Below are positions 33,304 through 42,447 of a stretch of DNA of 64,000 nucleotides, one piece after another. The notes under the pieces were generated by a model. The model had not been told where the DNA came from, ran no database searches, and saw only the letters and a program-made list of their open reading frames with translations. The stretch's first letter is position 1. Each line of letters starts with the position of its first letter. The position numbers and the translations under genes are program-made. The stretch comes from Palsa-504 sp963756575 (GTDB lineage Bacteria > Actinomycetota > Actinomycetes > Streptosporangiales > Streptosporangiaceae), in NCBI GenBank assembly GCA_963756575.1, contig CAVWOM010000003.1:62001-126000 (forward strand). The letters run 5' to 3'.

Positions 33304-34206
33304 TCACGGGCGGAGGCTGGCAGCCAGCCAGGTCAGCGCCTCCGGCACGCTGTCGAGGACGGTGATGTGACCCGCGTCCGGGACGATGCGCAGCGCGGCT
33401 GCCGGGCAGTGGGCGGCGAGCCATTCACCGTGCGCGCACGGCACCATCTTGTCCTTCGCGCCGTGCATGATGAGGGCCGGAACGCGGATGGCATCGGGCC
33501 GGAACCCCCATGGCCGGACGCTGGCGAGGGTGTCCTCGAGGTACCCCTCATTGCCCTGCTGCATGGCCTGGCCAGCTACGTCGGCCAGCCAGGACCAGCT
33601 GCCGCCGAGGGCGGCCTGGTCGGCCTTGGTGAAGAAGGCGCTCATGTCTTCGGGCGCGGACCGGCCCCAGTGCGCCTCGAGTGCCGCGCGGCCGCTCGCC
33701 GCCGCCTGGTTCTCGGCTGCGATGCCCGGGGACCAGCCTTCGAACCAGTCCAGGCCGACGGCGTCGAAGGGCGCCGGGGCGGACACGCTCACGGCGGCGG
33801 TAACGCGCTCGGGCAGCAGCGCGGCGCAGGCCAAGGCGTGCGGGCCGCCGCCGGAATGGCCGAGCACCGCGAACCGGCCGATGCCGAAGGCGTCCGCGAT
33901 CGCGGCCACGTCGGCGGCCGCCGAGGCGACGGTGCGGCCGTCGTGCGGGGTTGATCCGCCGTAACCGGGGCGGTCGTAGGAAACCCAGTGCAGGCCGCTA
34001 GCTTCGGCGGCCGCGAAGAGCGGTTCGGGCGGGGAGCCGATGTTGGGTGAGCCGTGGTGCCAGAACACCGCGGCCGGCGAGCCCGAGGGGCCAGAACGGT
34101 CCGGGCGAGTGTCGTAGGCGTGGAGGGTCCGGCCGTCAGCCAGGCGGATGTCAGCCTCGGTAACCATGCTGGCGACGATAGGTCCCGGATTGTTTCCCAG
34201 GTCCAC
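33304..34206 (-). CDS. Alpha/beta hydrolase
   Basis: A 300-residue hydrolase; GTG 34206 is supported by AAAGGGA upstream, ATG 34167 (MVTEADIRLADGR) is the alternative. Oxyanion-hole motif WHHGSPNIG, nucleophile elbow VLGHSGGGPHALA, acid in GAKDKMVPCAHGE and catalytic His in VPDAGHITVLD are all present. It is a soluble esterase or hydrolase of unknown substrate. Confidence 0.9.
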   Translation of the reverse strand: MDLGNNPGPIVASMVTEADIRLADGRTLHAYDTRPDRSGPSGSPAAVFWHHGSPNIGSPPEPLFAAAEASGLHWVSYDRPGYGGSTPHDGRTVASAAADVAAIADAFGIGRFAVLGHSGGGPHALACAALLPERVTAAVSVSAPAPFDAVGLDWFEGWSPGIAAENQAAASGRAALEAHWGRSAPEDMSAFFTKADQAALGGSWSWLADVAGQAMQQGNEGYLEDTLASVRPWGFRPDAIRVPALIMHGAKDKMVPCAHGEWLAAHCPAAALRIVPDAGHITVLDSVPEALTWLAASLRP

Positions 34207-34293
34207 GTCGCGTCCCTTTCTCGCATGTCCTCATTCTGGCCGCCAGGCGCGAACCCGGCGTCCGGAACTGCATGCCGCGCAGGCCAGCAGACG

Positions 34294-34779
34294 TTACGGC
34301 ACGGGCAGGTGCTTGCCCTGGAGCAGGGACCAGGCCCGGCGCAGCGCGACGGAGAACGAGGCGATGAGCAGGTACGCCAGGGCTTCGACGTAGCCTTCGG
34401 TCCGCGGGCTGATGATCGAGGCCAGCCCGACGCCAAGCTGCCCCAGGTAGGCGCCGAGAGCCAGGAGGAGCTGCAGCAGCCGGTCGTCATGGTGGGGCAT
34501 CTCCCCCTGCATGCGCAGCGTCCCCCACAGGCTGATCAGCGCCATGACGACGGCGGGGTAGCCGAGCCTGGTGCCGGGAATGCACGCGATCAGGGACACG
34601 AAGAAGCTGTTGACCAGGGCGGTGAAGGCGGAGCTGGCTATCGCCCGGGCCGCGGGCGGCGCGTCCCGGCCCAGCACCGTCTCCGGCCGCAGCGAAGCCG
34701 CGACGAAGAGCAGGCCGATCAGCGCGCCCGCGGCCGTCGCCGCGGTGGCGAAGTACACGACGAAATCGTCTGGGACCAC
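34294..34779 (-). CDS. Small integral membrane protein
   Basis: A 161-residue protein with about four helices (VVYFATAATAAGALIGLLFV, LVNSFFVSLIACIPG, YPAVVMALISLWGTL, LLLALGAYLGQLGVGLASII). N-terminus similar in pattern to 31127-31651. Function unknown. Confidence 0.75.
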   Translation of the reverse strand: MVPDDFVVYFATAATAAGALIGLLFVAASLRPETVLGRDAPPAARAIASSAFTALVNSFFVSLIACIPGTRLGYPAVVMALISLWGTLRMQGEMPHHDDRLLQLLLALGAYLGQLGVGLASIISPRTEGYVEALAYLLIASFSVALRRAWSLLQGKHLPVP

Positions 34780-34862
34780 GCGCAGTCCTCCCGTCCATGC
34801 TGGCCAGCGCGCCAGCGATGCCGCGAGTCTGCCACCTCAGGGAGACAGGCGCGCCTGCGGGG

Positions 34863-36119
34863 TTAGCCGGCGGCGGGGTTGGTGACGCGGGCCATGAACA
34901 GGGGTTCGCCGGTGGCGGGAGCGGTCACCATGAGCAGGTAGGGGCGGTTGAAGCTGACCTGGGGCGGGAGCAGGCGCCCGGCGGCCGCCTCGACGCCGAC
35001 CGCGGTCGCGGCGGTGGCCACCGTGCCCTTCTCGCCGATGTCCAAGGTGGCGGCCTGCTCGACCAGGCCGATGCAGCAGGCCTGCTTCGACAGGCCGGTG
35101 AAGTCGGCCGACGAGCTGAAGGCCGCGCCCATGCCGAGGCCGGCCAGGACCGGCTTCAGGCTCTCCTGGGTGGCCAGGTTCACCTTCGGGAACACGACGC
35201 TGCGGCTCAGCAGGCCGGGCTGGCCGGCCGCCAGGCGGGAGGTCATCGACTCCAGGGCGGCCGCGGCGGGCAGCGCGCAGCCGGCCGGGCCCGCGGGCGG
35301 CAGCAGGGCCTCCATGGCCAGCTTCCCGCCGCGGTACGGGAGCCAGACCGCGGTCCAGCCGTCCGCGCTGACCGCCCGGTACGGGCCGTTCATCATGAAC
35401 TGCGCCGTGACGTGCGCCCCGGTAGCGGTGGTGAACGTGTCCGGGCTGGTGTCGTTGGGGTCGAACGGCGTGGCCCAGGGCGCGTTCAGGTAGAGCGCGT
35501 CGGTGAGCATCCAGCCGATATCGTGCAGGGAGCCGGGCGGCAGCAGGTCGGGGATGTGACCCCGGGTGGCGGTGTCGATCGCTCGGTTGATCTCCTGCCT
35601 GGCCTTCTCCGGGTCGCTCATCAGCGGCGCCTTGGCCAGGCCGGCGTCGTAGCCGGTGGCGACGGCGTTGAGGTAGGTGCGTCTGGCCGGCAGGCCGGGG
35701 TCGGCCCAGAGCTGGTCGCTGGCGTTCAGCGTCACGCCTTTGCCGCCCAGGCCGCGCAGGGCGGCCGACCGGGACTGCAGGCCCGCGTCGAGCGGCTGGC
35801 CGCCCGCGGCCGGCAGGTGCAGCACGTCGGCCATCGTCCGCGCGGTGCCGCCCCGGGCGCCGAGGTAGGCCATGCCAAGGCCGCTGGCCAGGCTCGATGG
35901 CGACATCACGAGGTTGGCCCCTGGATCTTGCCGGCACCAGGCGCCGAGCACGTCCAGGCCCAGGGCGGTGTCGGCCTTCCCGTACGGGCGCGGGTCCGCC
36001 TGGGGTTCCCTGAGCGCCACACCGTGGGCCATGACCGGCGGCGGGACCGACGAGCCGCACCCCGCGATGAACATCGCCGCCAGCGCCAGGCCGGCGGCCC
36101 CCCGTAGTTGGTTCTTCAT
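34863..36119 (-). CDS. Serpin-family lipoprotein
   Basis: A 418-residue secreted serpin. ATG 36119 gives a lipoprotein signal peptide (MKNQLRGAAGLALAAMFIAGC); the open frame begins at GTG 36167, two bases after the sigma-factor stop, so coupling is also possible. Serpin landmarks: NLVMSPSSLASGLGMAYLGA, the breach/shutter segments, hinge-like GEKGTVATAATAVGVEAA preceding a short reactive loop, and FNRPYLLMVTAPATGEPLFM at the C-terminus. The Ala/Thr-rich hinge suggests an inhibitory serpin. Lipid anchoring would place it outside the membrane. Operon with the ECF sigma factor and YCII gene. Confidence 0.88.
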   Translation of the reverse strand: MKNQLRGAAGLALAAMFIAGCGSSVPPPVMAHGVALREPQADPRPYGKADTALGLDVLGAWCRQDPGANLVMSPSSLASGLGMAYLGARGGTARTMADVLHLPAAGGQPLDAGLQSRSAALRGLGGKGVTLNASDQLWADPGLPARRTYLNAVATGYDAGLAKAPLMSDPEKARQEINRAIDTATRGHIPDLLPPGSLHDIGWMLTDALYLNAPWATPFDPNDTSPDTFTTATGAHVTAQFMMNGPYRAVSADGWTAVWLPYRGGKLAMEALLPPAGPAGCALPAAAALESMTSRLAAGQPGLLSRSVVFPKVNLATQESLKPVLAGLGMGAAFSSSADFTGLSKQACCIGLVEQAATLDIGEKGTVATAATAVGVEAAAGRLLPPQVSFNRPYLLMVTAPATGEPLFMARVTNPAAG

Positions 36120-36169
36120 GCGGATCAGACGGAGCGGGATCCGCCGCGGTTGCACGGCGATGGTCACGC

Positions 36170-37426
36170 TCAGGGCACGATGCGATCACCGGGCGGGCTG
36201 AGCCCGGCGCATTGGGTGTCGAGGAAGTCCTGTTCGGCCGGGTTGGCGGTCAGGGCGCGGGCGGTGGCGTAGGCGGCCGCGGCTTCCTCGTCGCGGCCGA
36301 GTCGGCGCAGCAGGTCGGCGCGGGCCGCGTGGAACAGGTAGTAGCCGCCCAGCCCCGGGGAACGCAGGTCGTCGACTGCGGCCAGGCCGGCGGCGGGGCC
36401 GCGGACTTCGGCAATCACGACGGCGCGGTTGAGGGCGACGACCGGAGTCGGCATGACCGCGTAGAGCTGGTCGTAGAGCGTCGCGATGGCGCGCCAGTCG
36501 GTGCGGTCCACGCCGGGCGCCACCGAATGGACCGCGTTGATGGCGGCCTGGAGCTGGTAGGGGCCCGGGCGGCCGCGCTGGACGCACGCGCGCACGATGG
36601 CCTGGCCTTCAGTGATCAGGTCCCGGTCCCAGAGCCGCCGGTCCTGGTCGGCTAGGCGGACCAGCGCGCCGCCGGCGGTGACGCGGGCGGCACTGCGGGC
36701 GTGCAGCAGCAAGAGCAGCGCCAGCAGCCCTTGCGCCTCTGGCTCGTCCGGCATCAGCCCGGCGAGCACGCGGGCGAGCCGGACCGCCTCCGCGCACAGG
36801 TCGAGCCGCAGCAGGGAGCCGGCGGTCGCCGCGTAGCCTTCGTTGAAGATCAGGTAGACGACGGCGAGGACGGGTCCGAGGCGGGCGGGAAGCTCGGCTT
36901 CGGCGGGCACGTGGTAGGGGATGCGGGCGTTCTTGATCTTGCGCTTGGCGCGGACGATCCGCTGGGCCATGGTCGCCTCGGGTACCAGGAACGCCCGCGC
37001 GATCTCCGGCGTCTCGAGGCCGCCGAGCAGCCGCAGGGTCAGCGCGACCTGGGCGGGCTGGTTCAGCGCCGGATGACAGCAGGTGAAGATCAGGCGGAGC
37101 CGGTCATCGGGCACGGTCTCCTCCTCCGGCGGCGGCAAGGCGCTGGCCGCCGCGGCCTGAGCGGCGGCTCCGTACAGGTGGTGGGCTTGCGCGTGCCGCT
37201 CGTCGCGGACCGACTCCCGGCGCAGCCGGTCAATGGCCCGGTTGCGGGCGGTGGTGACGATCCACGCACCGGGATTGGGCGGCACGCCGTCAGCCGGCCA
37301 CCGGGCGGCCGCCACCGTGAACGCGTCCTGGACCGCTTCCTCGGCGGCGTCGATATCGCCGAGGAAGCGGATCAGGGTAGCGACGCAGCGACCGTACTCG
37401 CGGCGGAAGACAGCCTCGGCGGTCAC
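36170..37426 (-). CDS. ECF42-type RNA polymerase sigma factor (DUF6596)
   Basis: A 418-residue sigma factor. Sigma2 (YGRCVATLIRFLGDIDAAEE, AWIVTTARNRAIDRLRRES) and sigma4 (LTLRLLGGLETPEIARAFLV, MAQRIVRAKRKIKNA) occupy the N-terminal 180 residues. A long TPR-like C-terminal extension follows (VVYLIFNEGYAATAG, YDQLYAVMPTPVVALNRAVV), the hallmark of the ECF42 group. These sigma factors lack an anti-sigma factor and are regularly encoded with YCII (DGPF) proteins, as here. The serpin gene follows after two bases. Confidence 0.93.
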   Translation of the reverse strand: MTAEAVFRREYGRCVATLIRFLGDIDAAEEAVQDAFTVAAARWPADGVPPNPGAWIVTTARNRAIDRLRRESVRDERHAQAHHLYGAAAQAAAASALPPPEEETVPDDRLRLIFTCCHPALNQPAQVALTLRLLGGLETPEIARAFLVPEATMAQRIVRAKRKIKNARIPYHVPAEAELPARLGPVLAVVYLIFNEGYAATAGSLLRLDLCAEAVRLARVLAGLMPDEPEAQGLLALLLLLHARSAARVTAGGALVRLADQDRRLWDRDLITEGQAIVRACVQRGRPGPYQLQAAINAVHSVAPGVDRTDWRAIATLYDQLYAVMPTPVVALNRAVVIAEVRGPAAGLAAVDDLRSPGLGGYYLFHAARADLLRRLGRDEEAAAAYATARALTANPAEQDFLDTQCAGLSPPGDRIVP

Positions 37427-37454
37427 GGCGCCGGAAGCTGCGGCCCGGATACGG

Positions 37455-37838
37455 TCACAGCTCGCCGGCCGCGCTCGCCGCCAGCAGCTCGTCGATGTCC
37501 CGCATCTCGAACGGGGTGACCTCGACCGGTACCCGGGCCGCGACGGTGGCGAGCTTGGCCCACCCCAGGGCCGCGTCCAGGTCGGCGACGTCGATGATCC
37601 AGAACCCGCCGAGGTGTTCCTTGGTCTCCGTGTACGGGCCGTCGGTAATCAGGAAGTCATCACCGGACTGGCGCACCACGGTCGCCGTCGTCTCCGGCGA
37701 GTGCAGGCCGCCGTGGAACACGAGAACGCCGGCGTCCTCCAGCTGGGCGTCGAACGCGGGCACGTCGACGCACAGCTGCCGGAACTCCTCCGGGGAAGGC
37801 TGGTCGCCGTAACGGACCGCGAGCAGGTACTGCGCCAT
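37455..37838 (-). CDS. YCII/DGPF-domain protein
   Basis: A 127-residue protein with the DGPF motif in LITDGPYTETKEHLGGFWII. ATG 37838. YCII proteins are the standard genomic partner of ECF42 sigma factors and may modulate or be controlled by them. Heads the YCII-ECF42-serpin operon. Confidence 0.92.
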   Translation of the reverse strand: MAQYLLAVRYGDQPSPEEFRQLCVDVPAFDAQLEDAGVLVFHGGLHSPETTATVVRQSGDDFLITDGPYTETKEHLGGFWIIDVADLDAALGWAKLATVAARVPVEVTPFEMRDIDELLAASAAGEL

Positions 37839-37986
37839 GACAGATCACTTCCGTTCGTCATCCGGGGCCGGCCTGGAGGCAGCCCTCACTCCCGCTACGA
37901 AGTGGCCCCGCCGAATCGACACCCTCGCGTGCCACGATGCCAGAAAACCGTGCGCCTGCGATCATCGGGTCATGACGGAGGGCAGT

Positions 37987-38421
37987 ATGACCTGGGCTGA
38001 GGTCGCCGGGAGGCTCGCGGCCGCGCGCAGTTACTGGGTGGGCAGCACGACGGGTTCCGGCGCCCCGCACGCGGCGCCGGTCTGGGGAGCGGTGACCGGC
38101 GAGACGCTCTACCTCTACACCGAGCGCGGCACGGTGAAGGCCCGCAACCTCGCGGCCGACCCCCGGGTCGTCATCCACCTGGAGAGCGCCGAGGACGTCC
38201 TCATCGTGCGCGGCGCCGTCGAGGACCTCGGTCATCCCGCCGCGCTCCCCGCGGTGGTCGCGGCGCTGGCGGCGAAGTACACCAGCCCGCAGGACCAGCA
38301 GTACCTGCCGGACCACGACCCGGACTTCGACGTGGTGTACGCGGTCAGGCCGGCCTCGGCGATGGCGTGGCGGCTGGCCGACTACGCCGCCTCCCAGCGC
38401 CGCTGGACGGCTTTATCGTGA
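37987..38421 (+). CDS. Pyridoxamine 5'-phosphate oxidase-like flavin/F420-binding protein
   Basis: A 144-residue split-barrel protein. ATG 37987 is favoured by GGAGG six bases upstream over ATG 37972. Motifs: YWVGSTTGSGAPHAAPVWGA, LYLYTERGTVKARNLAADPR, VVIHLESAEDVLIVRGAVED. Typical of actinobacterial PNPOx-like proteins that bind FMN, F420 or haem. Divergent from the YCII operon; followed 32 bases later by the OsmC gene. Confidence 0.9.
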   Translation: MTWAEVAGRLAAARSYWVGSTTGSGAPHAAPVWGAVTGETLYLYTERGTVKARNLAADPRVVIHLESAEDVLIVRGAVEDLGHPAALPAVVAALAAKYTSPQDQQYLPDHDPDFDVVYAVRPASAMAWRLADYAASQRRWTALS

Positions 38422-38453
38422 AGGGACCAGCCGGAGCACAGATAGGAGCCGTC

Positions 38454-38957
38454 ATGGACAGCGCGGAACTGCGCGCCCTGCAGCAGCCGCTCAAGGACGC
38501 CTACCGGGAGGACCCCGGGCAGGCGGTGGTCACGCTGCGGGCCCGCGGCCAGCTCGACGACGGCATCTCCTGCTCGGTGGAGACCGGGCGGGCGCTGGCC
38601 GTGGCCGGGCTGCACCCGGCCACCGGCGGGGACGGCTCGCTGCTGTGCTCGGGTGACATGCTGCTGGAGGCGCTGGTGGCCTGCGCGGGGGTCACGCTGC
38701 GGGCGGTGGCCACCTCGCTGAAGCTCAGCGTGACCGGCGGGACCGTCACGGCCGAGGGCGACCTGGATTTCCGCGGCACCCTGGCGGTGAGCAAGGAGGC
38801 GCCGGTCGGGTTCCGGTCCATCCGGCTCGCCTTCCAGCTGGACACCGACGCCAGCGACGAGGAGGTCCAGGCGCTCATCCGGCTGACCGAGCGGTACTGC
38901 GTGGTGTACCAGACGCTGGCGCGCCCGGCCGAGCTGAGCGTGTCGGCTAGCGCGTAA
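38454..38957 (+). CDS. OsmC-family peroxiredoxin-like protein
   Basis: A 167-residue protein from ATG 38454 (AGGAG seven bases upstream). The OsmC fold shows both redox Cys: one in DGISCSVETGRA and the other in LEALVACAGVTLRAVA. OsmC/Ohr proteins reduce organic hydroperoxides; this longer N-terminal variant is of the YhfA-like type. Probably co-transcribed with the PNPOx-like gene. Confidence 0.9.
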   Translation: MDSAELRALQQPLKDAYREDPGQAVVTLRARGQLDDGISCSVETGRALAVAGLHPATGGDGSLLCSGDMLLEALVACAGVTLRAVATSLKLSVTGGTVTAEGDLDFRGTLAVSKEAPVGFRSIRLAFQLDTDASDEEVQALIRLTERYCVVYQTLARPAELSVSASA

Positions 38958-38980
38958 TACGGTCTGCGAGACTCCTGGTC

Positions 38981-39307
38981 GTGGCTCTCGCGATGCGGAT
39001 AGCAGCTACGGCCATCACGGTGTCGGCGGACGGGACCGCGCGGACCTGGGGTACGGGCGTGCCGCCGGGTGCAATTCCCGGGGCCGTGCCCATCGACAGC
39101 AGTCAGCCGGTCGCGGTGGCCTCGGACGTCGGCCCGGTCATCGCCGTCTTCGGTGACGGCAGCGGCCGCCGTTACGATCCCGCCAGCACAAGTGCCGCCT
39201 GCTCCGCGGCCGGCCCCGCTGGCGGCAGGCCGCCGCGGGCCGTGGCGGTGGCGGCCCGGGCGACGGCCGTAATCTCGGTGTTCGCTGAGCATCGCCTGGA
39301 CGCTTGA
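38981..39307 (+). CDS. Short beta-propeller-like protein or remnant
   Basis: From GTG 38981 about 108 residues with coding-like base use. AITVSADGTARTWGTGVPPG and later VIAVFGDGSGRRYDP match single blades of the actinobacterial WD/RCC1-like propellers (usual form VAVSADGTVRTWD). Only one or two blades are present, so this is either a tiny orphan or the tail of a lost propeller gene. No good ribosome-binding site. Confidence 0.35.
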   Translation: MALAMRIAATAITVSADGTARTWGTGVPPGAIPGAVPIDSSQPVAVASDVGPVIAVFGDGSGRRYDPASTSAACSAAGPAGGRPPRAVAVAARATAVISVFAEHRLDA

Positions 39308-39335
39308 GCCGCGCCCGCGAGGGTAGGCGGGGCTG

Positions 39336-40538
39336 GTGAATCGCCCCAGCCATGCGCCGGAGGATGCCGAGATCCGGGCGCAAGAGGAAGTCCGCACCCA
39401 GCCTGACGAGAACCGGGAAAACCGGGATCCGGGTCAGGGCCGTATCCAGGAGGCCCTGGATACGGCGGCCGAGGTCGCGGAGAGGACCGGCGGCCTCGGC
39501 AAGCCGGGACGCCCGGTCAACCGCCGTTCGCCGTTCATGATCGGGCTGATGGCCGCCTTCGGCGTGGCGGTGGCCTACGGCCTGATCGAGCTGGTCGTCA
39601 AGGCGCGGTCGGTGCTCATCATCATCGGCCTGGCGATGTTCATCGCGGCCGGCCTCGACCCGATCGTGGGCTGGCTGGTCCGGCACCGGTTCCCGCGCTG
39701 GGCCGCCGTCCTCACCGTCATCATCTGCGGCGTGGCCATCGTGGGCGGCTTCCTGGCGGCGGCGATCCCGCCGCTGGCGAGCGAGGCCACCTCGCTGGCG
39801 CACCAGATCCCGCACTACGTCCAGGACCTGCAAAACCGCAATTCCCAGCTCGGCAAGCTCAACGTCAAGTACCACATCCAGCAGCGGCTGACCACCCTCG
39901 TCTCCAGCCGGGGCGGCTCGCTGGTGGGCGGGGTCGTCGGGGCCGGGGCACTGGTGGTCGGCACCGTGTCGGAGATCCTGGCCATCATCGTGTTCAGCAT
40001 CTACTTCCTGGCCGGCCTGCCGCAGATCAAGATGTTCACCTACCGGCTGATACCGCACTCGCGGCGGCCCCGGGCCATCCTGCTCGGCGACGAGATCTTC
40101 GCCAAGGTCGGCGGCTACGTGCTGGGCAACTTCATCACCTCGGCGATCGCCGGCCTCGGCACCTACGTGTGGCTGCTGGCGTGGGGCGTCCCCTACCCGC
40201 TGCTGCTCGGCATCTTCGTGGCCTTCCTGGACCTGATCCCGGTGATCGGGTCGTCCGTCGGGGGGGCCATCGTGAGCCTGATCGCGCTGACGGTATCGCT
40301 GCCGGTGGCGCTGGCCACCCTCGGCTTCTACATCGCGTACCGGCTGGCCGAGGACTACCTCATCGTGCCGCGGATCATGGGCCGGACGGTGGAGCTGCCC
40401 GCGATCGTCAGCCTGGTGGCGGTGCTGGTCGGCGGGGTCCTGCTCGGCATCGTGGGCGCGCTGGTCGCCATCCCGGTGGCCGCCGCCATCCGCCTGCTGC
40501 TGCAGGAGATCGCGTTCCGCAAGCTGGACACGAGCTGA
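39336..40538 (+). CDS. AI-2E family transporter
   Basis: A 400-residue membrane protein from GTG 39336. After a charged cytoplasmic N-terminus (about 65 residues) come eight or so helices in the YdgG/TqsA/PerM arrangement: VLIIIGLAMFIAAGLDPIVG, AAVLTVIICGVAIVGGFLAA, and the conserved LLLGIFVAFLDLIPVIGSSV and PRIMGRTVELPAIVSLVAVL. Family members export autoinducer-2 or act as Na+/H+ antiporters. Monocistronic. Confidence 0.92.
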   Translation: MNRPSHAPEDAEIRAQEEVRTQPDENRENRDPGQGRIQEALDTAAEVAERTGGLGKPGRPVNRRSPFMIGLMAAFGVAVAYGLIELVVKARSVLIIIGLAMFIAAGLDPIVGWLVRHRFPRWAAVLTVIICGVAIVGGFLAAAIPPLASEATSLAHQIPHYVQDLQNRNSQLGKLNVKYHIQQRLTTLVSSRGGSLVGGVVGAGALVVGTVSEILAIIVFSIYFLAGLPQIKMFTYRLIPHSRRPRAILLGDEIFAKVGGYVLGNFITSAIAGLGTYVWLLAWGVPYPLLLGIFVAFLDLIPVIGSSVGGAIVSLIALTVSLPVALATLGFYIAYRLAEDYLIVPRIMGRTVELPAIVSLVAVLVGGVLLGIVGALVAIPVAAAIRLLLQEIAFRKLDTS

Positions 40539-40644
40539 TCCTCCCTGCTAAAGATTAGTTTTCAGGTCTTTAAAGTCGGGATTAGGGCGGCGTGTCAGTG
40601 GATACGATCCCGCCGAAACCCGATCATTCGCCCGGGGAGGAATC

Positions 40645-41139
40645 TTGAGCAGCACCGACAACTTCGTGGCCAACGCCGAGCGCTACGCCGCCAGCTTCGA
40701 CAAGGCCGACCTGCCGCTGCCGCCCGCCACGGGCACCGCGGTGGTCGCCTGCATGGACGCCCGGCTCAACCCGTACGGCATCCTCGGGCTCTCCGAGGGT
40801 GACTCGCACGTGATCCGCAACGCCGGAGGAGTCGTGACCGACGACGTCATCCGGTCCCTCACCATCTCCCAGCGCCTGCTCGGGACGACCGAGATCGTCC
40901 TCATCCACCACACCGACTGCGGCATGCTGACCTTCCACGACGACGACGTGAAGGCCCAGATCGAGGCCGACACCGGCATCCGGCCGTCGTTCGCCCTGGA
41001 GGCCTTCCCCGACCTCGAGGGCGACGTGCGCCAGTCCATCGCCCGGATCAAGGCCAGCCCGTTCATCCCGAACAAGGAATCCGTGCGCGGGTTCGTCTAC
41101 GAGGTCGAGACGGGAAGCCTGCGCGAGGTGAAGGGGTAA
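40645..41139 (+). CDS. Beta-class carbonic anhydrase
   Basis: A 164-residue enzyme from TTG 40645, supported by GGGGAGG five bases upstream. Zinc ligands: Cys36 in VVACMDARLNP (with Asp38/Arg40 dyad), His89 and Cys92 in IHHTDCGM. The short form resembles mycobacterial Rv1284-type enzymes. Interconverts CO2 and bicarbonate in the cytoplasm; bicarbonate supply for carboxylases such as the one at 58-64 kb is a possible, unproven link. Confidence 0.93.
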   Translation: MSSTDNFVANAERYAASFDKADLPLPPATGTAVVACMDARLNPYGILGLSEGDSHVIRNAGGVVTDDVIRSLTISQRLLGTTEIVLIHHTDCGMLTFHDDDVKAQIEADTGIRPSFALEAFPDLEGDVRQSIARIKASPFIPNKESVRGFVYEVETGSLREVKG

Positions 41140-41181
41140 CGACGCACCGGGCGGCGCCAGCCGCCTTGGTATCGTGACCGG

Positions 41182-42028
41182 ATGACGGCCGTAACCGAAA
41201 CGAGCGAGCCGGCCGCGGAGGCGACCGCCCGCTCGGCCCGGCTGCGGCACCTGATCATCACGGTGTACGGGCTCTACGCCCGGCACGATGGCGGCTGGCT
41301 GTCCGTGGCGACCCTCATCCGGTTGCTCGCCGACATCGGGATCGAGGAGCCGGCCGCACGTTCGGCTATATCGCGATTGAAGCGGCGGGGCATCCTGCAG
41401 TCGCGGCGGAACGGCGGGGCGGCCGGCTACCAGCTGTCCGCCGAGGCCCTGGCCATCTTGCGCGAGGGTGACCAGCGGATCTTCCGGCGGCGCCGGGCCA
41501 CGCCCGCGGACGGCTGGGTGCTCGCGGTCTTCTCGGTGCCCGAATCCGAGCGCCACCGGCGGCACGTGCTGCGGTCCGAGCTGGCCCGGCTCGGGTTCGG
41601 CATGGTCGCGCCCGGGGTCTGGATCGTGCCGGCCCACCCGCAGGACACGACGGCGGAGACGCTGCGGCGGCTCGGCCTGGACGGCTACGCCGACCTGTTC
41701 CGCGCGGAGCACCTGGCCTTCGGCGACCCGGCGGCCAAGATCCGCCGCTGGTGGGACCTGGACGAGCTGGAACGCCAGTACGAGGCGTTTATCCAGGCGC
41801 ACGAGCCGGGCTCTGCCGGAGGGTCCCCGCGGCGGCCCGGAGGCGTTCGGCGCCTACGTGCGGCTGCTCACCGACTGGCGGCGGCTCCCCTACCTCGATC
41901 CCGGCCTGCCGGCCGAGCTGCTGCCCGCGGACTGGGTGGGCGTGCGGGCCGCCGACCTGTTCTTCGCGCTGCGCGAGCGGCTGGAGGGGCCGGCCGGGGA
42001 CTACGTAAGGGCCGTCACGAGCGGCTGA
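41182..42028 (+). pseudogene. PaaX-family transcriptional regulator with one frameshift
   Basis: ATG 41182. The N-terminal winged helix has ITVYGLYARHDGGWLSVATL, then IEEPAARSAISRLKRRGILQ; the PaaX middle domain has WVLAVFSVPESERHRRHVLR and GFGMVAPGVWIVPAH; then RRWWDLDELERQYEAFI. A one-base shift between about 41805 and 41845 is needed to continue as GPEAFGAYVRLLTDWRRLPY and LPADWVGVRAADLFFALRERL, ending at 42028. Corrected length is 281 residues, normal for PaaX. PaaX proteins repress aromatic acyl-CoA genes and respond to CoA thioesters, which fits the neighbouring monooxygenase gene. Confidence 0.85.
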
Positions 42029-42419
42029 CCACGGCGATGCCCTGGATCTCGACCAGGGCGCCCGGGAGCCATAGCCCGGTCACGCCGACCCCCGCCATGG
42101 CCGGGTAATCCGAGCCCGCCAGCGTGCGCCAGACCGCGCCGATCTCCTTGGCGCGCGCCTGGTACTCGGCCATGTCGGTCAGGTAGATGGTCAGGCTGGC
42201 CAGGTCGGACGGGTGGCCGCCGGCCGTGGCCAGCGCGGTGAGCAGGTTGCCCAGCGCCTGCTCGAACTGCGCCACGACCCCGCCGGGGACGAGCCGGCCG
42301 TCGCGGTCGGTCCCGAGCTGGCCGGCCAGGAACACCAGCCGGCCCGCGGGGGCCGAGACGGCGTGGGAGAAGCCCGAGGGCCGGGCCAGCTCGCCCGGGT
42401 TGATGCGCTCCATGTCCAT
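42015..42419 (-). CDS. RidA family enamine/imine deaminase
   Basis: A 134-residue YjgF/YER057c/UK114 protein: ELARPSGFSHAVSAPAGRLV, FLAGQLGTDRDGRLVPGG, FEQALGNLLTALATAGG, and GALVEIQGIAVV near the end. Canonical RidA has an Arg near residue 105 that binds the carboxylate; here LWLPGALVEI lacks that Arg (usual RVPxxxxxEV), so specificity may differ. It is divergent from the monooxygenase/reductase gene with which it shares a 64-bp promoter region, and could hydrolyse its enamine product. Confidence 0.88.
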   Translation of the reverse strand: MDMERINPGELARPSGFSHAVSAPAGRLVFLAGQLGTDRDGRLVPGGVVAQFEQALGNLLTALATAGGHPSDLASLTIYLTDMAEYQARAKEIGAVWRTLAGSDYPAMAGVGVTGLWLPGALVEIQGIAVVSRS

Positions 42420-42447
42420 GGCGGCACCCTATCGGTATCGCGCTATC

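Noticed and set aside
38367..38453. 29-codon upstream extension of the OsmC gene
   Set aside because: It overlaps the PNPOx-like gene, while ATG 38454 has a good Shine-Dalgarno and fits the family.
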